Below are positions 46,001 to 54,000 of a DNA stretch of 64,000 nucleotides, one piece after another. The translations under genes and the position numbers were made by a program. Origin of the DNA: Cognatishimia sp. MH4019 (GTDB taxonomy: Bacteria > Pseudomonadota > Alphaproteobacteria > Rhodobacterales > Rhodobacteraceae). The stretch covers positions 434,001-498,000 of the forward strand of contig NZ_JAHTBL010000001.1 in the NCBI RefSeq assembly GCF_020177595.1, given 5' to 3'. Under the pieces are notes generated by a model. That model was given only the letters and a program-made list of their open reading frames with translations, was not told where the DNA came from and ran no database searches. How positions within the stretch are numbered: position 1 is the stretch's first letter; every line of letters starts with the position of its first letter.

Positions 46001-46059
46001 TGATACGGGCGGCTTATATGCCGCACGTTTATTGATACGGGCGGTTCATCTACCGCCCG
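46001..46059 (+). other. Duplicated hairpin unit between rpsB and tsf
   Basis: TGATACGGGCGG occurs at 46001-46012 and again at 46033-46044. Each copy begins a hairpin: the first is GCGGC/GCCGC with a loop of TTATAT, and the second is CGGGCGG/CCGCCCG with TTCATCTA. There is no T-run, so an mRNA-processing, stability or attenuation role between the two translation genes is possible. Confidence 0.55.
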
Positions 46060-46087
46060 GGCCACCCTGATTTAGAGGATGAAAACC

Positions 46088-46963
46088 ATGGCAATCACTG
46101 CTGCATTGGTAAAAGAGCTGCGCGACACCACCGGCGCTGGCATGATGGACGCGAAAAAAGCGCTGACCGAAACAGATGGCGATATGGATGCCGCTGTTGA
46201 CTGGTTGCGCACCAAGGGTCTGGCGAAAGCCGCCAAGAAATCCGGCCGCACGGCTGCCGAAGGTCTGGTGGCTGTCAAAGTCGAAGGCGGGAAAGGCGTT
46301 GCGGTTGAGGTGAACTCCGAGACCGATTTCGTCGGCAAGAACGCCGAGTTCCAGGAAATGGTCGCCGGTATCGCAGACGTGGCAATGGGTGTGTCCGATG
46401 TGGACGCGCTGAAGGCGGCTGACATGGGCGGCAAGACCGTCGAAGACGTTGTGACCGCCAAAGTCGCCACGATCGGCGAGAATATGAGCGTTCGCCGTAT
46501 GGCCGCGCTGCAGGGCGACACGGTTGTCTCTTATGTGCACAACGCGGTGACCGACGGCATGGGCAAGATCGGTGTTCTGGTCGCGCTGAAAGGTGATGAC
46601 AATGGCATCGGCAAGCAGATCGCGATGCACATCGCCGCTGTGAACCCCGCCTCGCTGGGTGCTGACGATCTGGACCCGACCGTGGTTGAGCGCGAAAAGC
46701 AGGTTCTGACCGAGCAGGCCCGCGAAAGCGGCAAGCCTGAGCAGGTGATCGAGAAGATGATCGAAGGCCGGATGAAGAAGTTCCTGTCCGAAGTCACGCT
46801 TCTGGGCCAGTCCTTTGTCGTGAACCCCGACCTGACGGTTGAGGCTGCTGCAAAGGAAGCCGGCGTTGAAGTGCTGGGCTTCAAGCGCCTGGAAGTCGGC
46901 GAGGGCATCGAGAAGGTCGAAGAAGACTTCGCCGCTGAAGTTGCCAAGGCAGCCCAAGGCTAA
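46088..46963 (+). CDS. tsf: Elongation factor Ts
   Basis: 291 residues from ATG 46088 ([21 protein letters not shown]); an ATG three codons upstream is possible. [16 protein letters not shown] is the EF-Ts signature, followed by the core [11 protein letters not shown] and the C-terminal dimerisation region. It recycles EF-Tu from GDP to GTP form. Standard rpsB-tsf operon with a strong terminator after it. Confidence 0.97.
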   Translation: MAITAALVKELRDTTGAGMMDAKKALTETDGDMDAAVDWLRTKGLAKAAKKSGRTAAEGLVAVKVEGGKGVAVEVNSETDFVGKNAEFQEMVAGIADVAMGVSDVDALKAADMGGKTVEDVVTAKVATIGENMSVRRMAALQGDTVVSYVHNAVTDGMGKIGVLVALKGDDNGIGKQIAMHIAAVNPASLGADDLDPTVVEREKQVLTEQARESGKPEQVIEKMIEGRMKKFLSEVTLLGQSFVVNPDLTVEAAAKEAGVEVLGFKRLEVGEGIEKVEEDFAAEVAKAAQG

Positions 46964-46984
46964 GTCCTTTCAATACCGAAAGTA

Positions 46985-47020
46985 AAAAGGCGCTGCCCCG
47001 GTTGGGACAGCGCCTTTTTT
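46985..47020 (+). terminator. Rho-independent terminator after tsf
   Basis: AAAAAGGCGCTG and CAGCGCCTTTTTT flank CCCCGGTTGGGA, in which CCC and GGG extend the stem. The A-rich left arm also makes it a possible bidirectional terminator for the convergent candidate gene at 47041-47277. Confidence 0.9.
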
Positions 47021-47040
47021 ACTGGTCTTGCTGTAACTCG

Positions 47041-47277
47041 TTACCCTTTCGAAAAAAGCGGCACCGACCTGGGGAGATCGATGCCGCTAAATCCACGCCC
47101 CGACTTGTTGGGATGGGCGAGGCGCTTCAATTCTGCTGACTGTACAACGCGACCAATAACGTCTTGCGCCAGCTGCCCGGCAGAACCGGGACCGAGATGG
47201 AGAGCCTCGCTATTACGAGGGTTCGCACCCCAAAGTTCCCTGGCCTTAGGCCACCACTCACGGAACATCTGTAACAT
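47041..47277 (-). CDS. Candidate small gene, unknown function
   Basis: 78 residues, MLQMFREWWPKARELWGANP..., ending in a basic Gly/Pro/Lys tail. The second Met (MFREWW) has AGG at suitable spacing. The frame ends just at the bidirectional tsf terminator, as a real gene would. I do not recognise a family; no signal peptide or membrane segment is evident. It could be an open frame by chance. Confidence 0.4.
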   Translation of the reverse strand: MLQMFREWWPKARELWGANPRNSEALHLGPGSAGQLAQDVIGRVVQSAELKRLAHPNKSGRGFSGIDLPRSVPLFSKG

Positions 47278-47339
47278 GCCTAACGTCTTGCCGTAGGGGA
47301 AGGCACTGTCCTGTCACGGTTTCAAAATTCACGGAGATT

Positions 47340-47795
47340 TCACGCTCCGACTGCACTTTTTTTGCCCAGATGGTCAATAATGGCATCGATCGCGAGTGTG
47401 TATCCAATTGCACCAAAACCACAAATTTGGCCCACTGCAACCTGAGCGATAAAAGACTTTTGTCGAAACGCCTCACGCGCGTGAATGTTGCTCAAATGAA
47501 GCTCGATTACAGGGATTTCGACGGATTGTATCGCATCCATCAACGCCACTGATGTGTGGGTGTACGCGCCCGCATTCAAGATGATTCCCTTGTGGGTACC
47601 TTTGGCTGCGTGGATCAGATCAAGCATCTCACCTTCATGGTTGGTTTGTGCGAACGCGATACTGATGCCGCGGGTCTTTGCATGGGCGGTGCAAGCGGCC
47701 TCAATGTCGGCCAGGGTCGTTGCGCCGTAAACCTCTGGCTGGCGGGTGCCCAGCAGGTTCAGGTTCGGTCCGTTCAGGATCAGCAATGACGTCAT
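47340..47795 (-). CDS. aroQ: Type II 3-dehydroquinate dehydratase
   Basis: 151 residues. LILNGPNLNLLGTRQPEVYG contains the active-site Asn/Arg/Tyr region, NHEGEMLDLIHAA the following loop, NAGAYTHTSVALMDAI the catalytic Asn area, and IELHLSNIHAREAFR the His segment. It makes 3-dehydroshikimate in aromatic amino acid synthesis. It lies 103 bases downstream of the sulfatase gene on the same strand but is probably expressed separately. Confidence 0.95.
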   Translation of the reverse strand: MTSLLILNGPNLNLLGTRQPEVYGATTLADIEAACTAHAKTRGISIAFAQTNHEGEMLDLIHAAKGTHKGIILNAGAYTHTSVALMDAIQSVEIPVIELHLSNIHAREAFRQKSFIAQVAVGQICGFGAIGYTLAIDAIIDHLGKKSAVGA

Positions 47796-47898
47796 GACGC
47801 GCTCCTATTTTGCGGCTTTGTAGCGCTGTGCCTTGCGCGCTGTCGAGGCCAGCGTGCGAAGACGGCGCTATTGTGGTGTAAAATCAACGCGCTTGCGC

Positions 47899-49539
47899 TC
47901 AGGGCTTATGTCGCGTGGGGGCGGGGCCGCGATAGGTGGCGGTCTGGTCGCCTGGCAGCTCATCGGGGGAATAGACGCCCAGCAACACGCCTGTATCACG
48001 CCCCGGCCCATGGCGCGCGGCGATATCAGCGTCCGAAACGGTGACGCGCTGTGACATCCGCCGCGCCCAGCTGTTGAGCTTTTCGTAAAGTGCCGCGCGC
48101 TGATTTACATAGGCCGGGTCGCCGCCCAGATCGACCAACTCATCAGGATCATGTCGCAGATCATAGAGCATGGGGCGAAAGCCGCCCTCACAATGGACCA
48201 TCTTCCAGTCATGATCGGCGACCATGATAAGCCGCGCATCTTTGGGCGCGACATCCAGCGACTTGGCGACGGGATGGGCGGAGTAATCATATTCGCTGAT
48301 CACATAGTCCCGCAGGCTGCCGGCCGTGGTACCCTGCAGATAGGGCAGGAGGGAACGGCCTTCCACGATATGCTCTGGCACAGCGCCACCTGCCGCGTCG
48401 ATAATTGTCGCGGTGACGTCAATCGCCTCGACCAGCGCGTCGCAGGTTGTCCCGCGGGTCGCATCTGCGCTGGTGCGAGGGTCATAGACAATCAGCGGCA
48501 CCTTGACCGAGGGCGCATGGAAGAGGTCTTTCTCGCCCATCCAGTGATCGCCCAGATAGTCGCCATGATCTGAAGTAACGATGATCATCGTATCATCCGC
48601 GCGTCTGCTGTCTTCGAGATAGGCAAAGAGCCGTCCCATCTGGTCATCGCATTGCTTGATCAGCCCCATATAGGCCGGGATCACCGCCTCTCGGACAGCA
48701 TCGCGCGCAAAGCTTTGGCCGACACGGCCTGCGGTGAAGGCCGCATAGATGGGGTGTGGGTCGTCCAGCTCTGCCTCTGCGCGGGTGACGGGCAGGATGT
48801 CATCTACCCCGTAGAGATCGTTATAGGGCGCTGGCACGATATAGGGCCAGTGGGGTTTGATGTAGCTGACATGGGCGCACCACGGGCCGTCTGTGGCCTC
48901 CATAAAGGCGATCGCTTTAGAGGTCAGCCACGGCGTCTCGCTATCCTGTTCATCAATATTGGCCGCATGGCGGGCGTTCTGCATGAACCAGCCGCTGGTC
49001 ATCTCGCCGTCCTCAACCCCGGCATTGGCATGGGAGGCCCAAGGGTTCTCGGTGCCGTAGCCCTTGGCTTTGAGGTATTCATTATAGGGGCTGCGCTTTG
49101 TGTCATAGAAGCCGTCCGGCCCTTGCGCCCAAAGCCCATCATCGCGGCACCAGACATCAAAACCGCATTCGGCCTGCCGTGCACCAATAACGCTGTTGGG
49201 GGCGAGGCCGAGCCGTTCCATCCCTTTGGCGTCCACCGTCATATGGGTTTTGCCGACCAGCCAGCACCCCGTGCCACCCGCGCGCAAATGATCGCCTAAG
49301 GTCACTTCGCCGACGCGCAAGGGAAAGCCGTTCCAGGCCGCGCCATGGCTGCTGACATAGCGACCCGTATAAGCGCTCATCCGCGCGGCACCACAGATCG
49401 GCGATTGGGTGTAGGCGTTGGTAAAGCGCACGCCCTTGGCAGCGAGCCGGTCGATATGGGGCGTGTGCAGATGCGGATGGCCTGCACAGCTCAGGTAATC
49501 AAACCGCAACTGGTCAAACATGATGTAAAGGATGTTCAT
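47899..49539 (-). CDS. Sulfatase/phosphonate monoester hydrolase-like enzyme with CGAAR motif
   Basis: 546 residues, alkaline phosphatase superfamily. Metal ligands are Asp9 in MFDQLRFDYL near the start and a later DHGDYLGDHWMGEKD (Asp and His). The nucleophile site is Cys49 in SPICGAARMSAYTGRY. C-x-A-x-R is accepted by formylglycine-generating enzyme, which is encoded nearby at 56976. YTGRYVSSHGAAWNGFPL resembles phosphonate monoester hydrolases and related sulfatases. No signal peptide, so cytosolic. It starts 37 bases after the acyl-CoA ligase and is probably the last gene of the transporter-SauS-SauT operon. Substrate unknown: sulfate ester, sulfonate ester or phosphodiester. Confidence 0.85.
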   Translation of the reverse strand: MNILYIMFDQLRFDYLSCAGHPHLHTPHIDRLAAKGVRFTNAYTQSPICGAARMSAYTGRYVSSHGAAWNGFPLRVGEVTLGDHLRAGGTGCWLVGKTHMTVDAKGMERLGLAPNSVIGARQAECGFDVWCRDDGLWAQGPDGFYDTKRSPYNEYLKAKGYGTENPWASHANAGVEDGEMTSGWFMQNARHAANIDEQDSETPWLTSKAIAFMEATDGPWCAHVSYIKPHWPYIVPAPYNDLYGVDDILPVTRAEAELDDPHPIYAAFTAGRVGQSFARDAVREAVIPAYMGLIKQCDDQMGRLFAYLEDSRRADDTMIIVTSDHGDYLGDHWMGEKDLFHAPSVKVPLIVYDPRTSADATRGTTCDALVEAIDVTATIIDAAGGAVPEHIVEGRSLLPYLQGTTAGSLRDYVISEYDYSAHPVAKSLDVAPKDARLIMVADHDWKMVHCEGGFRPMLYDLRHDPDELVDLGGDPAYVNQRAALYEKLNSWARRMSQRVTVSDADIAARHGPGRDTGVLLGVYSPDELPGDQTATYRGPAPTRHKP

Positions 49540-49576
49540 GGGCGGGATCGTAAGCGCGCGGCGGGCGAGCGCAAGC

Positions 49577-51067
49577 TCAGACCGGGATCAGGTCTGCCAG
49601 TTTCAGGCGCTGGATTTTGCCCGACGGACCTTTGGGTAACTCGTTCAGGAAATGGACGGCATCCGGGGCTTTGAACGCGCCCACGCGTTCGGCACACAGC
49701 GCAATCAGCGCTTTGGCGTTCAGGTCAGAGCCTTCGCGGATGCGCACGGCAGCCTCAATCCGCTCGCCGTAGCTGGCGCAAGGGCGCGCGAAAGCGGCGG
49801 CCTCGATCACGTCGGGGTGCGAATAGAGCGCCTCATCGACTTCGCGGGGGGCGACGTTTTCACCGCCCTTGATGATCAGCTCTTTCAGACGACCGGTGAC
49901 GAAGACATAGCCATCGGAGTCCATTTTCGCGAGGTCGCCCGTGCGCAGCCAACCGTTGCGGAAGGTGGCCGCGGTGGCCTCTGGATTCTTGAGATACTCC
50001 AGCAGCGTGTTGGGGCCACGCACGACAATCTCCCCTTCGGTGTCGGCGGGCAGGGCGGTGCCATCGGGCCCCTGAATCGCGACCTCACAGCCATACGCTT
50101 GCCCCGGAGAGCCGATCTTGCGCGTGGCGGGGGGTAATGGGTTCGACAGGATTTGTGCGGCGGTTTCGGTCAGGCCCATCGTCTCGACAATCGGTATCGA
50201 AAAGCGGGCTTCAAACGCGGACTGTGTCTCGACGGCGAGCGCGGACGAGGCAGAGCGTCCAAACCGGATGGCGGCTTTGGCTTGGGCGGAGGGGTCGGCT
50301 TCGCCATGAAGAAGATGCGATATGATCGTTGGCACGGCAGAGAACCATGTCACGCCACCCGTCTCGGCCTGGGTCCAGAACCGGGACGCGGAAAAGCGCG
50401 AGACCATGGCGAGCGAGCCGCCCGACACGAGGCTGCCCATCACCGACACGCAAAGCCCGTTGATGTGATAGATCGGTAGCACGCAGAACCCGCGATCCTG
50501 TGGGTTCAACGCATGTGCGATGGCGGTGGTCCAGCCGCCAGCGAGCAAGCTCGCATGGGTGTGCACCACGCCTTTCGGCGTCCCCGTCGTGCCGGAGGTA
50601 TACATCAGCAAGGCGTGATCATCGGGGCTGACGGCGTGGAGCAGAGCGTTGGATTGGCCCGTTAGCCCAACGGCTTCGGTGCTCGGGCTTTTGGCAGCCT
50701 CAAAAAGGGCGGCGCAGCTCTCATGCACGAAGGCAAAGCGGGCCTCCGAATGCTCCAACGCGTAGGAAATAGCGTCACGACCAGCGGCGAGGTTGATCAT
50801 TGTGGCGCGAAACCCGCCATAAAGCGCGCCGTAAAAGGCCGTCACGGCTTCGGCACTGTTTGGGGCGATCACGGCGACGCTTTCGCCTTTCACAACACCC
50901 TTGGCAGTGAGTGTCTGGGCAAATCCGCGCGCATCATGGCGCAGGGCGGCCCAGCTTAGATCGGTGCCTGTTTCGGGGAAGTAGACGGCGACCCCACCGG
51001 CCTCTGCGCGCGCGTCCAGCCAGTCGCGCACGGTGCCAAGTGGTGGCCTGTGCGGGTCGAGCTTCAT
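49577..51067 (-). CDS. AMP-forming acyl-CoA ligase, SauT-like (sulfoacetate-CoA ligase candidate)
   Basis: 496 residues from the ATG at 51067; the frame continues upstream inside the aldehyde dehydrogenase gene without support. Adenylation motifs: MYTSGTTGTPKGVV (P-loop), MGLTETAAQIL, GWLRTGDLAKMDSDGYVFVTGRLKELIIKGGENV and the catalytic Lys in PKGPSGKIQRL near the end. In Cupriavidus necator SauT activates sulfoacetate to sulfoacetyl-CoA, the substrate of SauS. Here it overlaps the SauS-like gene by four bases, which supports that pairing. Other short carboxylates such as glycolate or oxalate cannot be ruled out. Confidence 0.72.
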   Translation of the reverse strand: MKLDPHRPPLGTVRDWLDARAEAGGVAVYFPETGTDLSWAALRHDARGFAQTLTAKGVVKGESVAVIAPNSAEAVTAFYGALYGGFRATMINLAAGRDAISYALEHSEARFAFVHESCAALFEAAKSPSTEAVGLTGQSNALLHAVSPDDHALLMYTSGTTGTPKGVVHTHASLLAGGWTTAIAHALNPQDRGFCVLPIYHINGLCVSVMGSLVSGGSLAMVSRFSASRFWTQAETGGVTWFSAVPTIISHLLHGEADPSAQAKAAIRFGRSASSALAVETQSAFEARFSIPIVETMGLTETAAQILSNPLPPATRKIGSPGQAYGCEVAIQGPDGTALPADTEGEIVVRGPNTLLEYLKNPEATAATFRNGWLRTGDLAKMDSDGYVFVTGRLKELIIKGGENVAPREVDEALYSHPDVIEAAAFARPCASYGERIEAAVRIREGSDLNAKALIALCAERVGAFKAPDAVHFLNELPKGPSGKIQRLKLADLIPV

Positions 51068-52482
51068 GATCCTGCAACGCTCCAATAGTCGGCAAAGATA
51101 TCGTCTAGTGATGGCTCCCGTGCGGGGATTTCGCGCACGATCTTGGTGGTTTGCAGAAAGTGCTTCCAATGCAGGTTTTCGTCGATGACGTTGCCGCCCC
51201 ACGCCCCGCACCCCATGCTGAGCGAGAAGGGCATGCCGTTGGTGAAAGCGCCGCCGGTGGCGAATGTATGTGCTTGATTGACGATGATCCGGCTGGTGGG
51301 GATCGTGGTGGCAAGCAGCATCACACGATCCGCATCGGTGGAGTGAATCCCGACCGAATGACCGGCCCCTTGGTGCAGTTGTAATGCGCGCGTCGTCTCT
51401 ACCGCGGCGTCAAAATCAGATGCGCGGTAGAGCGCCAGCACGCGGCTGAGTTTCTCACCACTGAGGGGATGATCGGGGCCGATGCCCTGGGTGGGCACGG
51501 CGATATACTCGGTCCCTTCGGGCACGCGGCCTTGAAGGTCCAAGGCTGCGATCATGGGCGCCGCGTCTTGCGCAATGACTTCGCGGTTCAAATGGCCATC
51601 CGGCCAGAGCTTAGCGACGATCCCGGCCTCATCATCGACAAGCGCGCCGCCAGCTTGTGACATGGCCGCAACGAACGCGTTATAGACGGCGTCAACCACC
51701 ACCACTGCGTTCTCGGATGAGCAGGACGTGGCGTTGTCAAACGTCTTGGAGGCGCGAATCTTCTCGGCAGCGGCGGCCAGATCGGCGGTCTCATCCACGA
51801 TAACGGTGACATTGCCCGCGCCGACGGCCACCGCAGGGGTGCCGCAGGTTTGCGCTCGGCGGACGTTGTTCTGGCTACCTGTGCAAATGACCTTGTCGCA
51901 GGTCTCCATCAGGCGTTGTGTTTTCTCTTTGGAGCCGGGGGCCGGGATCATCTGCACCAGATCCGGGTCTTCGCCGATCTTGGCGAACTCGGCGTGGATA
52001 AACTGCAAAAGCCGCTCGCAAGAGGCCACGCCCTTCGGTGACGGGGCCACGACAATCGCGTTGCCGCATTTCAGCGCATTGATGATGTTATTGGCGGGCG
52101 TTGCAGCCGGATTTGTCGAGGGAACAATCGCACCGATCACGCCCATGGGGCGCGCGATCTCGGTGATGCCGCTCGCTTCGTCATCCTTGATAACGCCAAA
52201 AGTCGTCACGCCCTGAATGTCGCGCAGAAGACCAAGCGTCTTGCGGTGGTTCTTGGTAATCTTGTCTGCCACATTGCCCAGCCCGGTTGTCTGCACTGCA
52301 AGCTCAGCCAGCTCGCGGTTGCGGTCAGGCTCCATGATGGCCCAGCCGACAGCTTGCGCCGCAAGGTCATAGCGCGCCTGCGATCCATTTGCCTCAAACC
52401 GTGCTTGCGCAGCGCGGGCGCGGGCGAGAATAGCGTCAAGTTCAGACAGAGGGTCGGGGGCATTCATGGCGTTGGCTTTCAT
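51064..52482 (-). CDS. CoA-acylating aldehyde dehydrogenase, SauS-like (sulfoacetaldehyde dehydrogenase candidate)
   Basis: 472 residues from the ATG at 52482. It follows the acylating aldehyde dehydrogenase pattern: MGVIGAIVPSTNPAATPANN, GNAIVVAPSP and the catalytic Cys in NATSCSSENAVVVV. HLPLQG-type cofactor motifs of alcohol-linked AdhE are absent, matching SauS and EutE-like groups. SauS reduces sulfoacetyl-CoA to sulfoacetaldehyde with NADPH; an Xsc enzyme elsewhere would then release sulfite. It lies between the TctC gene (44 bases) and the ligase (overlap), so the operon holds uptake, activation and reduction. The sulfonate substrate is inferred from gene company and my memory of the family. 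Confidence 0.74.
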   Translation of the reverse strand: MKANAMNAPDPLSELDAILARARAAQARFEANGSQARYDLAAQAVGWAIMEPDRNRELAELAVQTTGLGNVADKITKNHRKTLGLLRDIQGVTTFGVIKDDEASGITEIARPMGVIGAIVPSTNPAATPANNIINALKCGNAIVVAPSPKGVASCERLLQFIHAEFAKIGEDPDLVQMIPAPGSKEKTQRLMETCDKVICTGSQNNVRRAQTCGTPAVAVGAGNVTVIVDETADLAAAAEKIRASKTFDNATSCSSENAVVVVDAVYNAFVAAMSQAGGALVDDEAGIVAKLWPDGHLNREVIAQDAAPMIAALDLQGRVPEGTEYIAVPTQGIGPDHPLSGEKLSRVLALYRASDFDAAVETTRALQLHQGAGHSVGIHSTDADRVMLLATTIPTSRIIVNQAHTFATGGAFTNGMPFSLSMGCGAWGGNVIDENLHWKHFLQTTKIVREIPAREPSLDDIFADYWSVAGS

Positions 52483-52526
52483 AAGTGGCGCCGCCCCGAA
52501 TGGGCAGGACGACGCCTGTGGGTGTG

Positions 52527-53495
52527 CTACAGTCCTGCAAGCAGTTCCTTGAGAGTCTCTTCGCGCGCAGCCCACATCTCAAGCACCTCGTCACGGGTCA
52601 TGATGTGCATGGGCGATCCGCCTGCTTTCATCTTGCCCGCAACGCGGCTGTTTTCGAACATGGCCGGGACGGTTTCGGCCAGCTTGTCGATGATCGGCTG
52701 AGGCGTGCCCTTGGGCACCATCACGCCGCGGAAGTTGACCGACGCATTGTCGATGTCAAAGCCTTGCTCGGCCATGGTGGGCACGTCGGGCAGGAAGTCA
52801 TTCCGCTCCAGATCGAAGACGCCGAGGATTTTGACATTGCCTGCTTCCTGCGCGCGGAAGGCGTCAGACAGGTTGTTCACACCGCCCAACACTTCGCCCG
52901 CGATTACGGATTTCATGGCACCCGCACCGCCTTGGCTGCTGGGGATATAGGCCAGCTTCACGCCTGCAGCTTTCTCAAGCTGAAGCGCTGCGATGTGGTG
53001 GCCCACAAAGAGACCCGCACCCGAGAATGTCAGCCCGCCGGGGTTTTCCTTGGCGTAGTTGACGACATCTTCCATCGAGTTGAACTCGCTATCCGCACCG
53101 ACCACGAACACGGCCGGGTCCGCGCCCCAGTTGGCAATCGGCTCAAAGCTGTCGGCGGAATACTCGACACCGCCTTCAATCGACTGGGCGATGAAATGGG
53201 GGATGTTATAGGCGCCAAGGGTGTAGCCATCGGCCTCGGCCTGCGTGGCAAACCAGTTCCAGCCAACACGACCTCCCGCGCCGGGCTTATTGATGATCGC
53301 AATGGGCATGCCCAGCGCATCCTCGTTGCCAGCGGTCATCGTCACGATGCGCGCCTGAAAGTCAGTGGCCCCGCCCGCGCCATAGCTGACCATCATCATG
53401 ATGGGCCGCTCGGGATAGGCCTCATGGCCTTCCGCGATGGCAGTGCCGGTCATTGTCATCAGCGCCATAGAGGCGGCTGCTAGTAGCGTCTTCAT
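52527..53495 (-). CDS. Tripartite tricarboxylate transporter substrate-binding protein (TctC type)
   Basis: 322 residues with a Sec signal peptide (MKTLLAAASMALMTMTGTAIAEG). The Bug/TctC fold shows PERPIMMMVSYGAGGATDFQARI, INKPGAGGRVGWN, and the late DVPTMAEQGFDIDNAS and RGVMVPKGTPQPIIDKLAE. It binds a carboxylated solute in the periplasm and delivers it to the TctAB membrane parts encoded just upstream. The ligand is unknown; the operon suggests sulfoacetate or a similar anion. Confidence 0.88.
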   Translation of the reverse strand: MKTLLAAASMALMTMTGTAIAEGHEAYPERPIMMMVSYGAGGATDFQARIVTMTAGNEDALGMPIAIINKPGAGGRVGWNWFATQAEADGYTLGAYNIPHFIAQSIEGGVEYSADSFEPIANWGADPAVFVVGADSEFNSMEDVVNYAKENPGGLTFSGAGLFVGHHIAALQLEKAAGVKLAYIPSSQGGAGAMKSVIAGEVLGGVNNLSDAFRAQEAGNVKILGVFDLERNDFLPDVPTMAEQGFDIDNASVNFRGVMVPKGTPQPIIDKLAETVPAMFENSRVAGKMKAGGSPMHIMTRDEVLEMWAAREETLKELLAGL

Positions 53496-53535
53496 GGGTT
53501 TCTCCTCCCTAGGGTTACTCTGCCGCTTTTGCGGT

Positions 53536-54000
53536 TCAGAAGAATATCTCTCGCGGTGTGAATACGTTCAAAAGCATCGCGAAGAGACCGTACATGACCG
53601 CCAGAAACCCGGCGGTGATCAGAGCGCGCTTGATCCATGTTTTCACCTCTGTGTGGGGTGCAGGATCATAGAGCGTTAACAGAATGAAAAAGACAGCCGT
53701 GGCGGCGGTGTAAAAACCAAGACCGTTCGCCGCCCAGAACACGAAGACCAGCGCCACGATCAGGCCTGGCAGGATGTTCATCATGGAGCGGCGATCCAGC
53801 CCGTTGCCGACCTTGGTCTTGCCAAGAACCGCCTTGCCGAAGGTCCAAAGCGCCAGCACCGCGAAAACGGTCGAGATGAGGCGCGGGAAGACAAAGGCGG
53901 CGGCAGGTTGCTGCGTGTAGCTGATATAACAGACGGTCAGGCCGACGGCGGCGACAAGCCCACTGGCCACGATATGCTGTGTGCGGGGCAGGTCGGTCAT
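53536..54000 (-). CDS. Tripartite tricarboxylate transporter small membrane subunit (TctB type)
   Basis: 154 residues with about four membrane spans: IVASGLVAAVGLTVCYIS, FPRLISTVFAVLALWTFGKA, MNILPGLIVALVFVFWAANG and GFYTAATAVFFILLTLY, plus ALITAGFLAVMYGLFAML near the end. This is the small, poorly conserved TctB subunit. Its ATG overlaps the TctA stop by four bases and TctC follows after 40 bases. Confidence 0.85.
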   Translation of the reverse strand: MTDLPRTQHIVASGLVAAVGLTVCYISYTQQPAAAFVFPRLISTVFAVLALWTFGKAVLGKTKVGNGLDRRSMMNILPGLIVALVFVFWAANGLGFYTAATAVFFILLTLYDPAPHTEVKTWIKRALITAGFLAVMYGLFAMLLNVFTPREIFF

